Shown one piece after another: positions 1-21,400 of a DNA stretch of 64,000 nucleotides. The stretch is taken from NCBI RefSeq assembly GCF_028389875.1, contig NW_026907681.1, positions 1,240,001 to 1,304,000 of the forward strand, given 5' to 3'. The number at the start of each line of letters is the position of its first letter. Positions within the stretch are counted from its first letter, which is position 1. Below the pieces are notes generated by a model that was not told where the DNA came from, searched no databases, and saw nothing but the letters and a program-made list of their open reading frames with translations. A program made the translations under genes and the position numbers. The DNA comes from Rhea pennata. Lineage: Eukaryota > Chordata > Aves > Rheiformes > Rheidae.

Positions 1-750
1 CCTCATTGCTATTATATACATGGAACATTTAAACCGATTGATATGGCTGTCTTTATGAGGAGTTTGTGAGCAATCTCTGCTCCAGTTGCCAACATGACCT
101 ATGGAACATAGAGATCACGGACATGAGGTCTGCATCAAAACTCCTGCTGTGAATGCAATACTTTGAAATGATGTTGTACGGCAAACTCTTAGTGGGCCCA
201 GCTCTGTAGTGCCAGATGCAAAATACAAAGGGGAAGTGCTCCCAATAAACTCCCAAGCAGAGCAGTCGCTCCGGCTTTTCATCTCTCCTGCTCCCCGGTT
301 TGAGGCTCTGTTTTCTGGCATTGTCTCTGCTCTTGCTGGTTATTTTAAAGCTAATCTCTTCTGGCCTCCTCAGAAAAGATTCTGCAGGCAAATGGTTCTG
401 CCATCCTCTGTCTCAGTGAGTGGCTCTAGAGAAAGTCCTTGGTGCAAGAGGGCCACCACGCTACCTCTGTGAAAGAGGTGACTGGAGGACAACGCTTACC
501 CACAATTAAGCGGTAACAGCTGACAAAAGTGCTGTAACAACAGGTCTGGTGCTAAAAGACCCTAAAGAGCAGCCCTAGAGAATCAAAGAGGCAGAAATTA
601 CATACAAACAGCCATCAGAGGCACAACGGACCAACCATTCTCGACAAAGTCCATCCTCCCTACAGTGTTAGGGTAGCTTTGACCTTCTCTGGCCCCAACC
701 TGGCAAGACAAACATGCAGCGGATGCATATCCTGCAAACCCTACACTCAC
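1..750. other. Left-edge segment with no recognised exon
   Basis: By position this should hold intron 25 and the next POLE exon on the minus strand. I could not match any stretch in either strand to POLE, to a repeat family or to an RNA gene. It may be intron, or the following exon may have been deleted or eroded. Confidence 0.4.
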
Positions 751-946
751 CTTGCTCTACAGTACATCCAACCAGTAATCAGCCACCTTGGCTACAGAGG
801 CAGAGACCTCCTCCAGTGTGGTGCCTTTCAGAAAGGCCTCAAATACAGAAGACTGGAATATCTTCACCAACTGCAGCTCTCCCCATTGCTTCACCTCAAA
901 CCCTTTCAGTTCAGCCAAGGATCCATCTTCATTGAAGACTGCATAC
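751..946 (-). pseudogene. POLE: POLE-A exon 25 with a nonsense codon
   Basis: The 196-nt exon starts after CTAG at 946, completes a split Arg codon, and reads [18 protein letters not shown] onward, matching POLE. Near its end the conserved Tyr before Ser-Lys is replaced by TAG (759-757), two codons before the GTGAGT donor at 750-749. It is a single-base change (TAC to TAG), so it is not explained by a homopolymer sequencing error. Confidence 0.85.
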
Positions 947-2463
947 CTAGGATATAGACCAGCTTTTGCACAAGCTCTGTGCCAAGGAACACATCTCCCA
1001 GGATGCTGCTTACTACCCTCCTGCCAAAGTACTTCTAGTATTGCCAAACCAGGCAGCCACCAGGTAAATTAATCCAAGCTGTGGGGCTCTGGACTACCAT
1101 GATCTAGGCATATTTACACAGCTAGAGACAACAACATCATGAACTACTTCACCTCCAGCTGCAAAAGCACATCAGCCTCTGTCCCCAACTTGCCAATTCT
1201 AACTGGCAAAATGTTCTTAAATGCATGCAAATAAAGGGCAAGAAGTGAGACTCAGGGTTAGAGGAGTAGAGAAGTGGAGTGAAATACTAGGAAAAGCCTT
1301 ATACAGGAGAATGAAGCTTTGTTTGGAAAACAGGAGGGGACGCTGGCAAAATGGACTCAGAGGAAACTGGACATCGCTATCGAAACAACTATGACAACAC
1401 ACTGCCCTCTTTTTTTCTGTCGTGTTTCTTGGATTTCACATGCCTGCCAATTATTTGTATGGCTCAATACAACCATCACAGGAAGCTTCAGTGGAACAGA
1501 GGTGAGACTCAAGCGTACATTGCTTTGTCACCCCTCCTCCAGGCAGTCTTTTCTTCCTCAGCTGGCAGCGGTACCTGCCAGCCAGCTCCACACTACTGCT
1601 CTTTCCACTTGCAGAGTGAGCAAGAAATAAGTGCGCTTGCTGACATCTCAAGAATCACAGGAAAAAATCAAGGGCCCCTGAGATAAGACTCCTATGAGCA
1701 GAGTTCATTCAGTGCTTGACATCCTCTTGACTTCTGTGACAGACTCCCTTGGCATGCAAAGGCACTCACAGTGGATGCTGGAGTTCATCCAACAGAGACA
1801 TTCAAGCAGAAACAAACATAGTCTTGTACGAACAGAGAGTGCTGGAGGACAGTGACAGTATTTTCTGAACCCAGACCCAGGTCTGTGGGCAGTCCTCTTG
1901 TGATTGCTCGTGCTCGTATTTAAGCAGGCTGCATGAGAAAGTCAGTGAAGTCAAGTGCAATTGCTTTTCTATACCATGATGGCACTGGCAAGATCCACTC
2001 CTTCCCCTAGATGGGGATTAAAGTGGAAACCTCTGGGAAAAGTATTACTAGAGGTCTGTAAACTTGAGAGAGGGACAGACAGAGATTAGTGAATTTAAAG
2101 AGAAAAGATAGAAAGAAAAATCAAAGTTTGCCTGCGCATCTCAGAACCAAACAGGGAGACCATGACTAATCAGAAAGTTTGAGAAGTGCTGTTTTACTGT
2201 TATCTTCAGAAATTTACTGTCAGATGTGTCAATTAAGGCCAGGGCATAGCTGGATTCAAAGACTGATCTCATGCAAGGAACTTGCCATTTAAAGACAGCA
2301 TGATCTCGGTGGTATGCAGCAACAAGCAAACCAAACATGCTGCCAGCTCCAGAGGACTGGCAACACGGGGCAAGGACTAACACGCCTCAAATGTAGTCAA
2401 GGAAAAGGACCCTCAATCCCTTCCCTTGGGGAAGTGGTGATTTTTCAAGCTTTGAACTCTTAC
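947..2463. other. Intron-like segment between POLE-A exons 25 and 24
   Basis: No exon, repeat family or RNA gene was recognised. It is bounded by the exon 25 acceptor (CTAG at 947-950) and the exon 24 donor (GTAAGA just below 2464), so it most simply reads as an intron of POLE-A. Confidence 0.45.
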
Positions 2464-8681
<6,218 letters not shown>

Positions 8682-9006
8682 CTGTAAAAGACAGACATCA
8701 AAAACTGGACTTAGAAAGAAGCGCTGTAAAGGGTGCTGCTGGAATTAGGCTGGCCTTATCACCACATCATTGAACTTAAATGTCTGATTTGGTGCCCAAC
8801 ATGATGTGTTTATTCAGGCAGTATTGAAGCCCAAGGCAAGAAGGAGCACAGTAAGGAAACAAAACCAACTCCTTCACTTAGGCTACCCATAACTGGTCTA
8901 TGGAAAAACAGCTATGACTGCTGTACTGCAGAAAGGAAGCGCATTTGGAGACTACTTTCCCTCCTTTCCTTGGGAAAAACTATCCAAACAGTAGAAATTA
9001 GTTCTA

Positions 9007-12786
<3,780 letters not shown>

Positions 12787-15299
12787 TCAGCTTTAGAGTA
12801 TGATTTAACGAGCAGTTCTCATTAGATTAACAACTAATTTACCTAAGTAGGTTTATGCACATCTCAGACCCAGCAGGCTTGACTGTAGGAGACAAGGTAG
12901 CAACAGTGGTACCCACTGATAACCAAACAGCAAAATTCATTAACAGGAGAGAACGGAATAACAAAAGCTTCTCTTTAATGCAACAACCCCCTTCGAGAAA
13001 GAGAGTCATCAGGATTGACAGCATGTGAGGAAACATTGCGCAGGCAAAAAACACTTATTACCTCTATGCCTTTATAGTAAAGGTTTCTTATGGCATTGGA
13101 TTTATAAAGCATAACAACGAGTTTAAGAATAGTTGGGCACCCCAGGAATCACCTGGAACAAATAATGTACACCTCTCAGTTGGGCAGGAAGTGTTCACTT
13201 CACTAGATTCCTCTTCCTTTGAAATGGTTCAACTGAAATCAGACATCAGGTGTAGGAAACCAAAGAGAAAATTGGAATTCTCATTTGTACTTTTTAGTCT
13301 GTGTGACTAGGGGAATCCTAAGAAGCCCATGGGCCAACCATCCTAAGGAGACCTCTTTCCTTGACAGCATAGACGTATAGACATCGCTCGCCTGGTCTCG
13401 CTCTCTGTTTTTCCTCACAGCAGGAGAGATCTCTTTCCGCACCTTCACCAAGTCATCCACCACGTGGAAGGATAACTTAATGTAGTTCTGCTTAAGACCC
13501 ACCAAGTGATTTGGCTACAAAGCAACAAGACAGTGCCAGCTAAGGGTGGAAAAGAGTAATGAGGGAAAGGGGAAGACTGCTAACAGTAAGAAAGCGTTGA
13601 AAGAAGAGGTAGTAATTGAATGGAAAGACTCGGAGTGAGAAGAGATGCTAGCAAGCACGTAAGACAGCGAAGAACATGTGAGCTATGCCAGTTCACACCA
13701 AGGGCCATCTTGTCTTGTTGTCTGTTTCCAAGCGCAATCACCAGTACACACCCAAGAAAGAGTAAATGTATAGTATCCCCCTCTGCCACAACACTCTTAA
13801 TCTCCAACCATTTCTAGCTCAGGAAGTTTCTTGAGCATCCTGTGAAAAAGACTATGTGCTGGAGCAGAACATATATTTTATTTACTATAACTATAACAAG
13901 CAATTACTATCAATAAGCAATAATTAGCCTATTCATGATATGCAATGCAAACAGTGCTTGAAGATTAAAGGTAAGCATACTGCTTCCTTCTACTGCTTAG
14001 CCCCTTTCTACTCCACTTGAGCTCGAAAGAAAGAAAGAAAGAAAGATTAGTTATTCAATAGTACAGCAGGCAGAGGAATACTGACCAGATCCAAATCTTC
14101 TTTGGGGACAGTTCCCAGCTTTGAAATGTTCCCTTGAAACTTCCTGGAGAGGAAGGATGACACTTCTCGTTCACAGCCCTGCAAAGAAACTGGAGAATGA
14201 GCAACAAAGCCAGACACTTCTCCAGAGGAGAAGACAAGCTCACAAGAGGTTCTGGCACTAGTGTCCTCAATTGTGAGGGGAGGACACGAGGCTGTCCTGA
14301 AATCCTGGCCGTCTGGAAATCTGTTCCTTCACACTGGGGCTCTCTTTGATCGTCAATTCACAGCACCATCAGAACAAACCCAGTTTTGCAGCACGAGCAG
14401 GATCAAGACGAGATGAGAGGGGAAATTTACCCCTGTTTGGGCTTAGAAGAAGTGAAATAGGCTCCAGAGATCAATTTTAGGACAAAAAAAGAACGGGAAA
14501 AATATGACAGCCCCTTGAAGGGATAATTCATCACATAACAAACCAACCTCCCTCTAAGAAACCTTAGTGCAGCCACCATACTGATACAGCTGCTTCCCAT
14601 CTCAGGTCTTCTCTAACAGCTCTGACAAAACCACCAACAGAAGCACTGGAGCTGTATTTTTCTCCTACCAACCCAAGAAGATGGTCGGTCACAAGGCCTC
14701 TCAGCTGACTGGGGGACCCTTCAAGTCAAACCTGCCCTTGTCTCTGGGACCTCGGCCACTAGTTTACTCAAGACCCCACTTGCCAGTGCGCAGCTTCCAA
14801 GTCCATACTCGCCTTCTGGGTAGCGATGTAGAAATACGGCTTATAGGGCAGGGCCACCCAGGAGAAATCAAAACCGGTGAACATTGCGCGACCCCGCAGC
14901 CAAGGTGAGAAACCAACCCAACGGTTCCCAACGGAAGCAACGGGCACCGCGCTAGCCTTGCTGCGCATTGCTGGCATTTGTGCGCCACACACACATCCCT
15001 GCATCTCTGCAGCACCCACATTGGCCCCCAAGGGTCCCAAGTGGACCCAGCGGAGAGCAGACAGCGCTGCTGCCTTTTGGGTGATGCCTGGGGCCCAGAA
15101 CAGCCAAACCGGTGGGGGCAGGCAGGACGCCCAGCCCGGGCACCAGCGCTGCGCTGGAGGAACGGGATGCACCTCGAAGCGGCTCCCATCCTCCGGGATG
15201 AAGTAGTCCACAGCGCTCACCAGCCGCCGGTCCTCGCCCAGCACCTCCGTCTGCACATGCACATGGCCTGTTACGACACACGACCCCCCCCGCCCCCTC

Positions 15300-15560
15300 C
15301 CACCCCAGTCCTACCGGGTGCCTGTCAGTGACACCTCCCCTGCCCCAGTCCTACTGGGTGTCTATGGGTGACACCTCCACTCACACCCAGGTCCTACCGG
15401 GTGCCTGTCGGTGACACCTCGCCCTCCCGTCGGTGACATTCGCCCCCCGTCCTACAAGGTGCCTGTCGGTGACCCCCCCCATCGTTGTCCCCCCTAGTCC
15501 TACCAGGTGCCTGTGGGTGACACCCCCCGCCGGTGACATCCCCCCCCGGCCCAGTCCTAC
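15300..15560 (-). repeat. Minisatellite built from the POLE exon-2 splice donor, unit 1
   Basis: Five imperfect units of about 40-60 bp, each containing a form of GTCCTACCGGGTGC on the plus strand, run up to the real exon-2 donor at 15559-15561, which has the same sequence. On the minus strand each unit reads as a CACCCG-GTAGGAC-like 5' splice site. The array therefore duplicated the exon-2/intron-2 boundary into intron 2. Unit 2 has one more repeat. Confidence 0.8.
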
Positions 15561-16600
15561 CGGGTGCATGTTGATGAGCCAGCCCGTGCGCTCGCCACGC
15601 TCCGTGGGCCGCTCGAAGCCGAACAGTGTGTCCAGCCGCTCCGTGCGCTGCGAGCGCTCCAGGCGCTTGAGGGAGGACAGCGAGGAGCCATCGTCCCTGC
15701 AGGACGCCGCGCCGCCAGCCGCCGCCCAGTCCCCGCCGCGACCCACCCCCCCCCCCTCCACACCTCCCGCTGCCGCCTGGCCCCAGTGCTCACTGCCCCC
15801 CCCAGCCGCCGCCGCCGCCGCCCGGCTCCGCGCCGCCCCGCAGCACCATCCCGCCGCGGCCGAAGCAGCCCCGCGCGCTGCCCCCACCTCCCGCGAGCGG
15901 GAAGCCTGCCAGCCCCGCCTCCCCAGGGAGAGCACCAATCAGAGAGCGGCACCGCAGCCAATGGTCGCTCTCTTCCTCGACCTCTGCCCCGCAGCACGGC
16001 GGCTGCGCTGGCCACGCCCCTCGCGGCACCTTCCCGGGCAGGCCCCGCCCCCGCCCCGGCTGCCGCTGCCGCGCACGCGCCTGCGCGGCGGCGCCCGGCG
16101 CGGCCCGACCCGGCCCGGCCCGGCGCGGCCTGGCCTGTCGTGGGGCGGCGGCGCTGCGCGGGAAGCGGCTGCTGCTCCCGAAGCGGCGCCGTCACGGGGG
16201 CAGTTGCGGACCGGCGCCGCCGTCTTGGCCGCCTCTCCAGGTAGCCCTCCGGCTGCGAGGGAGCTGGGAGCCGGCTGCGCCCCCGAGGAGCCCTGGCCGG
16301 CCTTGAGGCGCGTGCCGGGCTCCTTGGGCCGTGCGAGTCTTCCTGCCTGGAGGCCGGACGGGCTGCGGGGAGCCGTCGGGGGCCGAGGCGCAGCGTGCGA
16401 GCTCCGTCCTTGCTGCGCTTTGGCGGGGCGGGCTGAAGCCCTGGCGGGCTGCGCGGAGCAGGCCTGGCATGGGCTCGGCGAGCCTGGCCCGCCCCGTCTC
16501 GCTGAGGTGCCGCCCGGCCGTTCAGGGCGCGGGAGGGAGCTGGCCGCTGAAGCTGGCTGGTTTGCAGTGAAACAGCAAGCAGCACTGCGGTCAGTCTGTG
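15561..16600. promoter_or_regulatory. CpG-rich POLE-P2RX2 promoter region, unit 1
   Basis: The segment is very GC- and CpG-rich and lies between the POLE-A start codon (15849, minus) and the plus-strand P2RX2 side. Two CCAAT boxes on the plus strand (15935-15939 and 15958-15962) sit about 90-115 bp upstream of the POLE ATG, with GC boxes (CCCCGCCCC types) around 16015-16060. No TATA box is evident, which fits a housekeeping-type bidirectional promoter. The unit-2 copy keeps both CCAAT boxes. Long open frames here on both strands are expected in CpG-rich DNA and are not called as genes. Confidence 0.7.
15794..15849 (-). pseudogene. POLE: POLE-A exon 1 (start codon exon)
   Basis: The ATG is at 15849-15847, followed by 17 codons that include a run of six Gly codons, and the exon ends in phase 2 before a GTGAGC donor at 15793. 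Exon 2 begins with the single G that completes the split codon and then Asp-Asp-Gly, as in human POLE, so the join is convincing. The short Gly-rich leader differs from the mammalian N terminus, which is poorly conserved. The unit-2 copy (37793-37845) has one fewer Gly codon. Confidence 0.75.
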
Positions 16601-17010
16601 GAGTCACTGCCTGGGAGAAGAAAAGAGGGGCAGGTGCTCTGCAGGGACCCTAAAAAAAATCTCTCAGACGTCGGAAAACTGCACTGTGGAGGTCGTGCAC
16701 AGGAAGCGCTTTCTGCACGGCTGTACGAACCGTGTGTTTGGGGTTTTAAGCATATACAGTGTGGAAATCGGGAGGCTCCTGGGAAGTTTCTTTCTGGGCC
16801 CCAGCCAGCTGCGAGCCGGCACTGCCAGCTTGAGCAGCCCGGATTGCGTTGTCCTTCCGTGGTGCTCGGGCGGTGTTGGGAGCACGTAGGAAGCACCGCT
16901 GCCTTTTGCCCAGGCTGTGCTCTGTCAGCGGCCCCTTGGGCACAGCCCCCGCTACTAAAGCAAGCCTCTTCTGTGTTGGCCGTTGCTAAGGCTTTTGTAA
17001 ATAAACTAGG
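16600..17010 (+). other. Possible exon of a promoter-divergent transcript with a poly(A) signal
   Basis: Downstream of the CpG island on the plus strand the composition shifts, and a canonical AATAAA occurs at 17000-17005 followed by a GT/T-rich stretch. This could end a short transcript started from the POLE promoter away from POLE. No recognisable protein is encoded. The same signal is kept at 38996-39001 in unit 2. Confidence 0.3.
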
Positions 17011-18423
17011 AGGAGCACACTGTTTTTTTGAATTTCCTTGTTTGTATTCAGTTGAACTTCTTGAACTGGATCCTTTCTAATGACCCAATACTAGTATTAT
17101 TTTAATAAGAGTGTAAATTACCAAAGTTGTTGTTTTTTTCCAGATATGAATGTCATCATTATAAGATAGATGGGATGTACAGGGTTTGTGCTTCCTCATC
17201 ATAATTAAATAAGCAAATATTAAAGAAAAATGTGGGGAGAAAACAGGTGGTTAACATAAATCTGATTTTAACCAAAACTGTGACCATTGAGTTGCTGAGC
17301 ACTTCTCAGTGGGGGATGTTTTGGAAGGAAGGGCACTTTCTTTCTCTCTCCCCAAACTGTACTGCCAGCCATCTGTTGATAATTATTGTCCAGTCTTTGC
17401 TGAGAACTTGTGATAGTTAATATTTCCTCACCGCTTGAACAAATAAGCGATAATCACTGCAAGGTACTTGACCACAGGAGTAGAAAGATGAATAGCGTGG
17501 AAGAGTCAGTGTATACCTTGGTTTGTGAAAACAGCTCAGTTTTCTATAAGTGATTATGACAAATTCAAATTCTTGAGGACTTGGAGAATGAGTACATTGA
17601 GTTACATAGTATCTCTGGAAAAAGTAAGTTAAAAGATCAAAATTATCAAAAATCTTAAAAATTCTCCATTCCTGTTTGTTTTGTATTATTTTTAATTTAC
17701 ATTATCCTTTCTCAGAGGAAATATTGAATGTTTATAGCTAAGCTGGGGATAGCTCACTTCATGGCAATGTTTATTCTCTTAACCTGTCAAATCTTTATAG
17801 TTTTATTGAGCCCTATGTAACAGGAGAGTAGAAATCATTCACTCTGGTTTAAAAATGGCCTCTGAAACTGTCCAAAATCATTGTTGTGATTTTGTTTTTC
17901 TTTTTTCAGTTATGTTAATAATACATACTAATAGGCTATGCCTTTAGTTCAAAGACCTGTAGGTTTACAAATAACAGCTCTTTCAACTTTGTAATACTCT
18001 TGATATGATAGCTTCTAAGTTTGTCTAAGAGTGGTCTGGGAATCTTTTTTTTTTTTTTTCTTTTTTTTTTTTTTTTTGAGGCTTCACAGTTGGACTTTTT
18101 CTATCTCTACAGTGACAATCTCTGTGTTTTTTCCTAACACGTAAAACTCAAGATTTTAAAAACTTATTTCTGGACCCACAGAAAACTTCAGATCTTAGCT
18201 CTTTGAAAACTCACTCCCTTTCAAAATGCCACAGAGTACGTTTTGCTGATAGCAAGAAAAATGTGTGTTGCTATTGAAATGGCTTTGGGTAATTTGATCA
18301 AAATGTCATCAGGCCTGATCCATTTGAGTGTATACTTTATGCTTATTTTTTGGTTATTAACTTTCCTTTTCTTCATAGGTTTCAGTAGGTACAAGTCCTT
18401 GACGGCTTGCAGCACCTTTTCCA
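17010..18423. other. AT-rich non-coding segment, unit 1
   Basis: It lies between the CpG island and P2RX2-A. Composition drops sharply to AT-rich, with a 33-base run of mostly T at 18045-18077. No exon was recognised. The unit-2 counterpart (39006-40427) is nearly identical apart from the length of the T run and small indels. Confidence 0.5.
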
Positions 18424-21400
18424 GAGGAAATGAACTGGGCAGCGCTGATGTGCCCCGGTGGGCATGAGAAGCGTCTCAGGGCTCCTGGGACCTCAGAGGC
18501 CTGCCCTGAGGTGAGGTGGGCCTTGGGAAGAGGAATGGAGAGGATGGCGGGTTACAGAGATGTGTGGAGCTGCCAGCAGAGACCCCAGGACAGACAGTGC
18601 GGAGCTGCACGTGGACGTGATGTTGGTGCCTGTAGCTCTCCTCTGCCGCTACCAGTTTGTGGCAGGGATCCCCCTGCCTGCCTTGGCTTGGGCACTGTTT
18701 GCGGGCTGCTGAGTGAGGGATCACGGGAGGGGAGATGTGTGGAGACTGAGCGGAGCTTGCTGGCGGATGCAGAGACGTGGGGAATGCTAGTGAGCACAGC
18801 TGCCCCTGGCTCAGTTCCCATGCCAGGAAATGGAGAAGAGGGTTGACTGTCTACTCCGGAGGACACACCAAGGAAAGCCATGCTAGAGTAGGGCCACCGC
18901 AGGCACGCTTAACGGCTGCTTACCCCAGGCAGCTTGCAAGGGCTGGCACCTATGCAGAGATGGGGAAGCACATGGGGTGCCCCGTCCCCTCTGCAGCCAC
19001 AGCGTAGGACTACCAGGTGCATGTCCTGTTCTCATCATGTCCCCCATGACCCTGCAGGGGCTGCAGTTTGCAGTGCTGTATGCAGCTGCAACCATGACTG
19101 CACCCCTGGCGACATGGACATGTTGGGCCACAGAGAGCTGGGCATGTGCAGGGACAAGTGATGTGTGCAGCACTGCGCACTGGGCAGGATCCCATTTGCC
19201 AGGAAGTTCAGCGTTGTGTGTTTGTCCTCACAGGGCAGAAGACAGGGCGCTGCGTGCCCAGTGCTGGCGGCACCGAGAAGAGCTCTGAAATGCTGGCTTG
19301 GTGTCCAGCAGAGGAAGCGAGTGTCGGGTACGGGCCCCAAAGATGGGTCGTGGCACTGGGGAGGAGAGTCCTCTGCTAGGATGGAACAGGCACCAAAAGG
19401 CTGGCCCATCTTCGAGGTCCCGTTGGACACCAGGGGATGCTCTGGGCGGGACACCTCTGAGGGTGCTCTTGAGAGGTTTGGCCCCTTCAGCAACAGGCCA
19501 TGGCCTAGGGAGGCGGTGCCATGGCACAGGGATGGCCTTGCACAGGCCATGCCAACAGGGACCATTTTGCTCCCGAAGCCATAGTACTTAGGTCTTTCCA
19601 CAGTGAGTCCCTGGCGAAGATGGCACCACAGTTCCCCATCCTTATCAAGAGGAACATCCACTTCCCCTGCTTCGGCTTCTCCAAGGATGTCCATGTGGAA
19701 GAGATCAATGTGGGGCCTAGGGATGGAGCAAGTAGACCAGTGGGTACCCAGGCTGCCATGTGTGTACAGGGTATAGAACAAAGTGGAGAGCAATATAGGT
19801 GATGCTAAGCAGCTGAGTGCAGGTCAGGCCCTGCTGCTGGGACCAGGACAGCCTTGCTGCAGCAGCAGTGCTTTGTAGTCAGGTCTTTGGCATAGTGGGG
19901 AGAAGGGGGCCACCCTGGCCCTGCACTTGCATGTGTGTTGTCTGAGTGTGTGTGTGGAGCGCAGCCAGATGCCTTCCTGAAAGTGCAATGGTGGATAGCA
20001 CAGCCATTTCCCGTAACAATTAGGTACCAGAGGAATGAGTGTTCACTGACAGCAGGGAGATGTGGTTGAAATACGTGGACAAGCCTGAAGGATGGAGAGG
20101 CAGGAGTGGAGCTGTGCAGGAGCAGTGCCATTTGGCAGCTGGAGGAGATGCCAGCTTTTCACAGGGGATCCCTGTTCCTAAGTTGCTCCCAGAATGACGG
20201 AGGTTGGAAGTACCTCTGGAGATTGCCTAGTTCAACAGCTGCTTAAAGCGGGGTCACCTACAACAGGTTGCTCTAGGCCAAGCCAACTCGGGTTTTTGGT
20301 ATCTCTGAGGATAGAGACTCTCTAACCTCTCTGGGCAACCTGGTGCAGTGTTTGATCACCCTCACTGTAAAAAAAATGTTTGTTCTTAAGTTCAGACACA
20401 ATTACTGTATTTCAGTTTATGCCCATTGCCTCTCATATGATCACGGGGCACCACTGAGAAGAGCCTGGCTCCATCTTCTTTACTCTTACCCATCAGGTAT
20501 TTGTACACATTGATAAGATGCCCCTGAGCCTTCTCTTCTCCAGACTTAACAGTCCCATTTCTCTCAGCCTCTCCTTACATGAGAGATGCTTCTAGTTCCT
20601 TCATCATTATTGCTGGACTTGCTCCAGTAGGTCCATGTCTTTCTTGTACTGGTGAGACCACACCCACACACAGCACTCCAGCTGTGGCCTCACCAGTGCT
20701 GACGAGAGGCCAGTAATCACCTCCCTCAACCTGCTGGGACAGGATGTTTTTTTGGGGCTCAGCTGCTGTCTCTGTGATACGGAGTTCCCAACCCTTACTC
20801 CATCCATCTATCCTTCACTCTTGCTTGCCCCTGCCTCCACTGAGGAAGGTGGTGATGATGAGGATGGTAATTATTGAGCAAGAAGGAGCAGGAATGCTCA
20901 CACTGGTGGGTAGATATGGGGCATGTGGCCTTGCAAAGGGAGCGGTTGAAGTCTTTGGGAACAAGAATCCCTTTGAAAATGCCAGCATCTTGCCAGGTAA
21001 CTACCCCAGGGTTCCTCCTCTTCCTGCTCTCCACCCTCCTGCTGTGCAGGCCATCCCCTAGTCAGTCATGTGCATTTCTGAGTGCCTGCATACATCCACG
21101 TCTGGTATGTAGTTCTCCTAGAAAATCCCTTCACCGTTCATCAGCTGGGACCATCAGTGATGACATGGATACCAATGAGCAGAGCTGGGGTTTAATGTTT
21201 CGTTTGGGTGCTTCACGATATTAGGAAGAAAATTGAGGCGTATTGGTGTGCTGCTCTATGCCATGGCTCTGGCTTTGTCTCCCCAGGGGCAACATTCAAG
21301 CTGCTGAGAGCAGTTACTTGAAAAGCTGCACCTTCAACACCACCTCTGCCCTTTGCTGCCCCATCTTCATGGAGCAGGCGGGAGAGAACTTAAGGGAGCT

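Noticed and set aside
14768..15262. 164-codon frame as a new single-exon gene
   Set aside because: Its ends are POLE exons 3 and 4 and the middle is intron 3. It is reported as possible intron retention, not as a gene.
15433..16653. 406-codon plus-strand and 342-codon minus-strand open frames in the CpG island (and equivalents at 37397-38649)
   Set aside because: Composition is Pro/Arg/Ala/Gly-rich with overlapping open frames on both strands, as expected from CpG-rich promoter DNA. Only POLE exons 1 and 2 are supported there.
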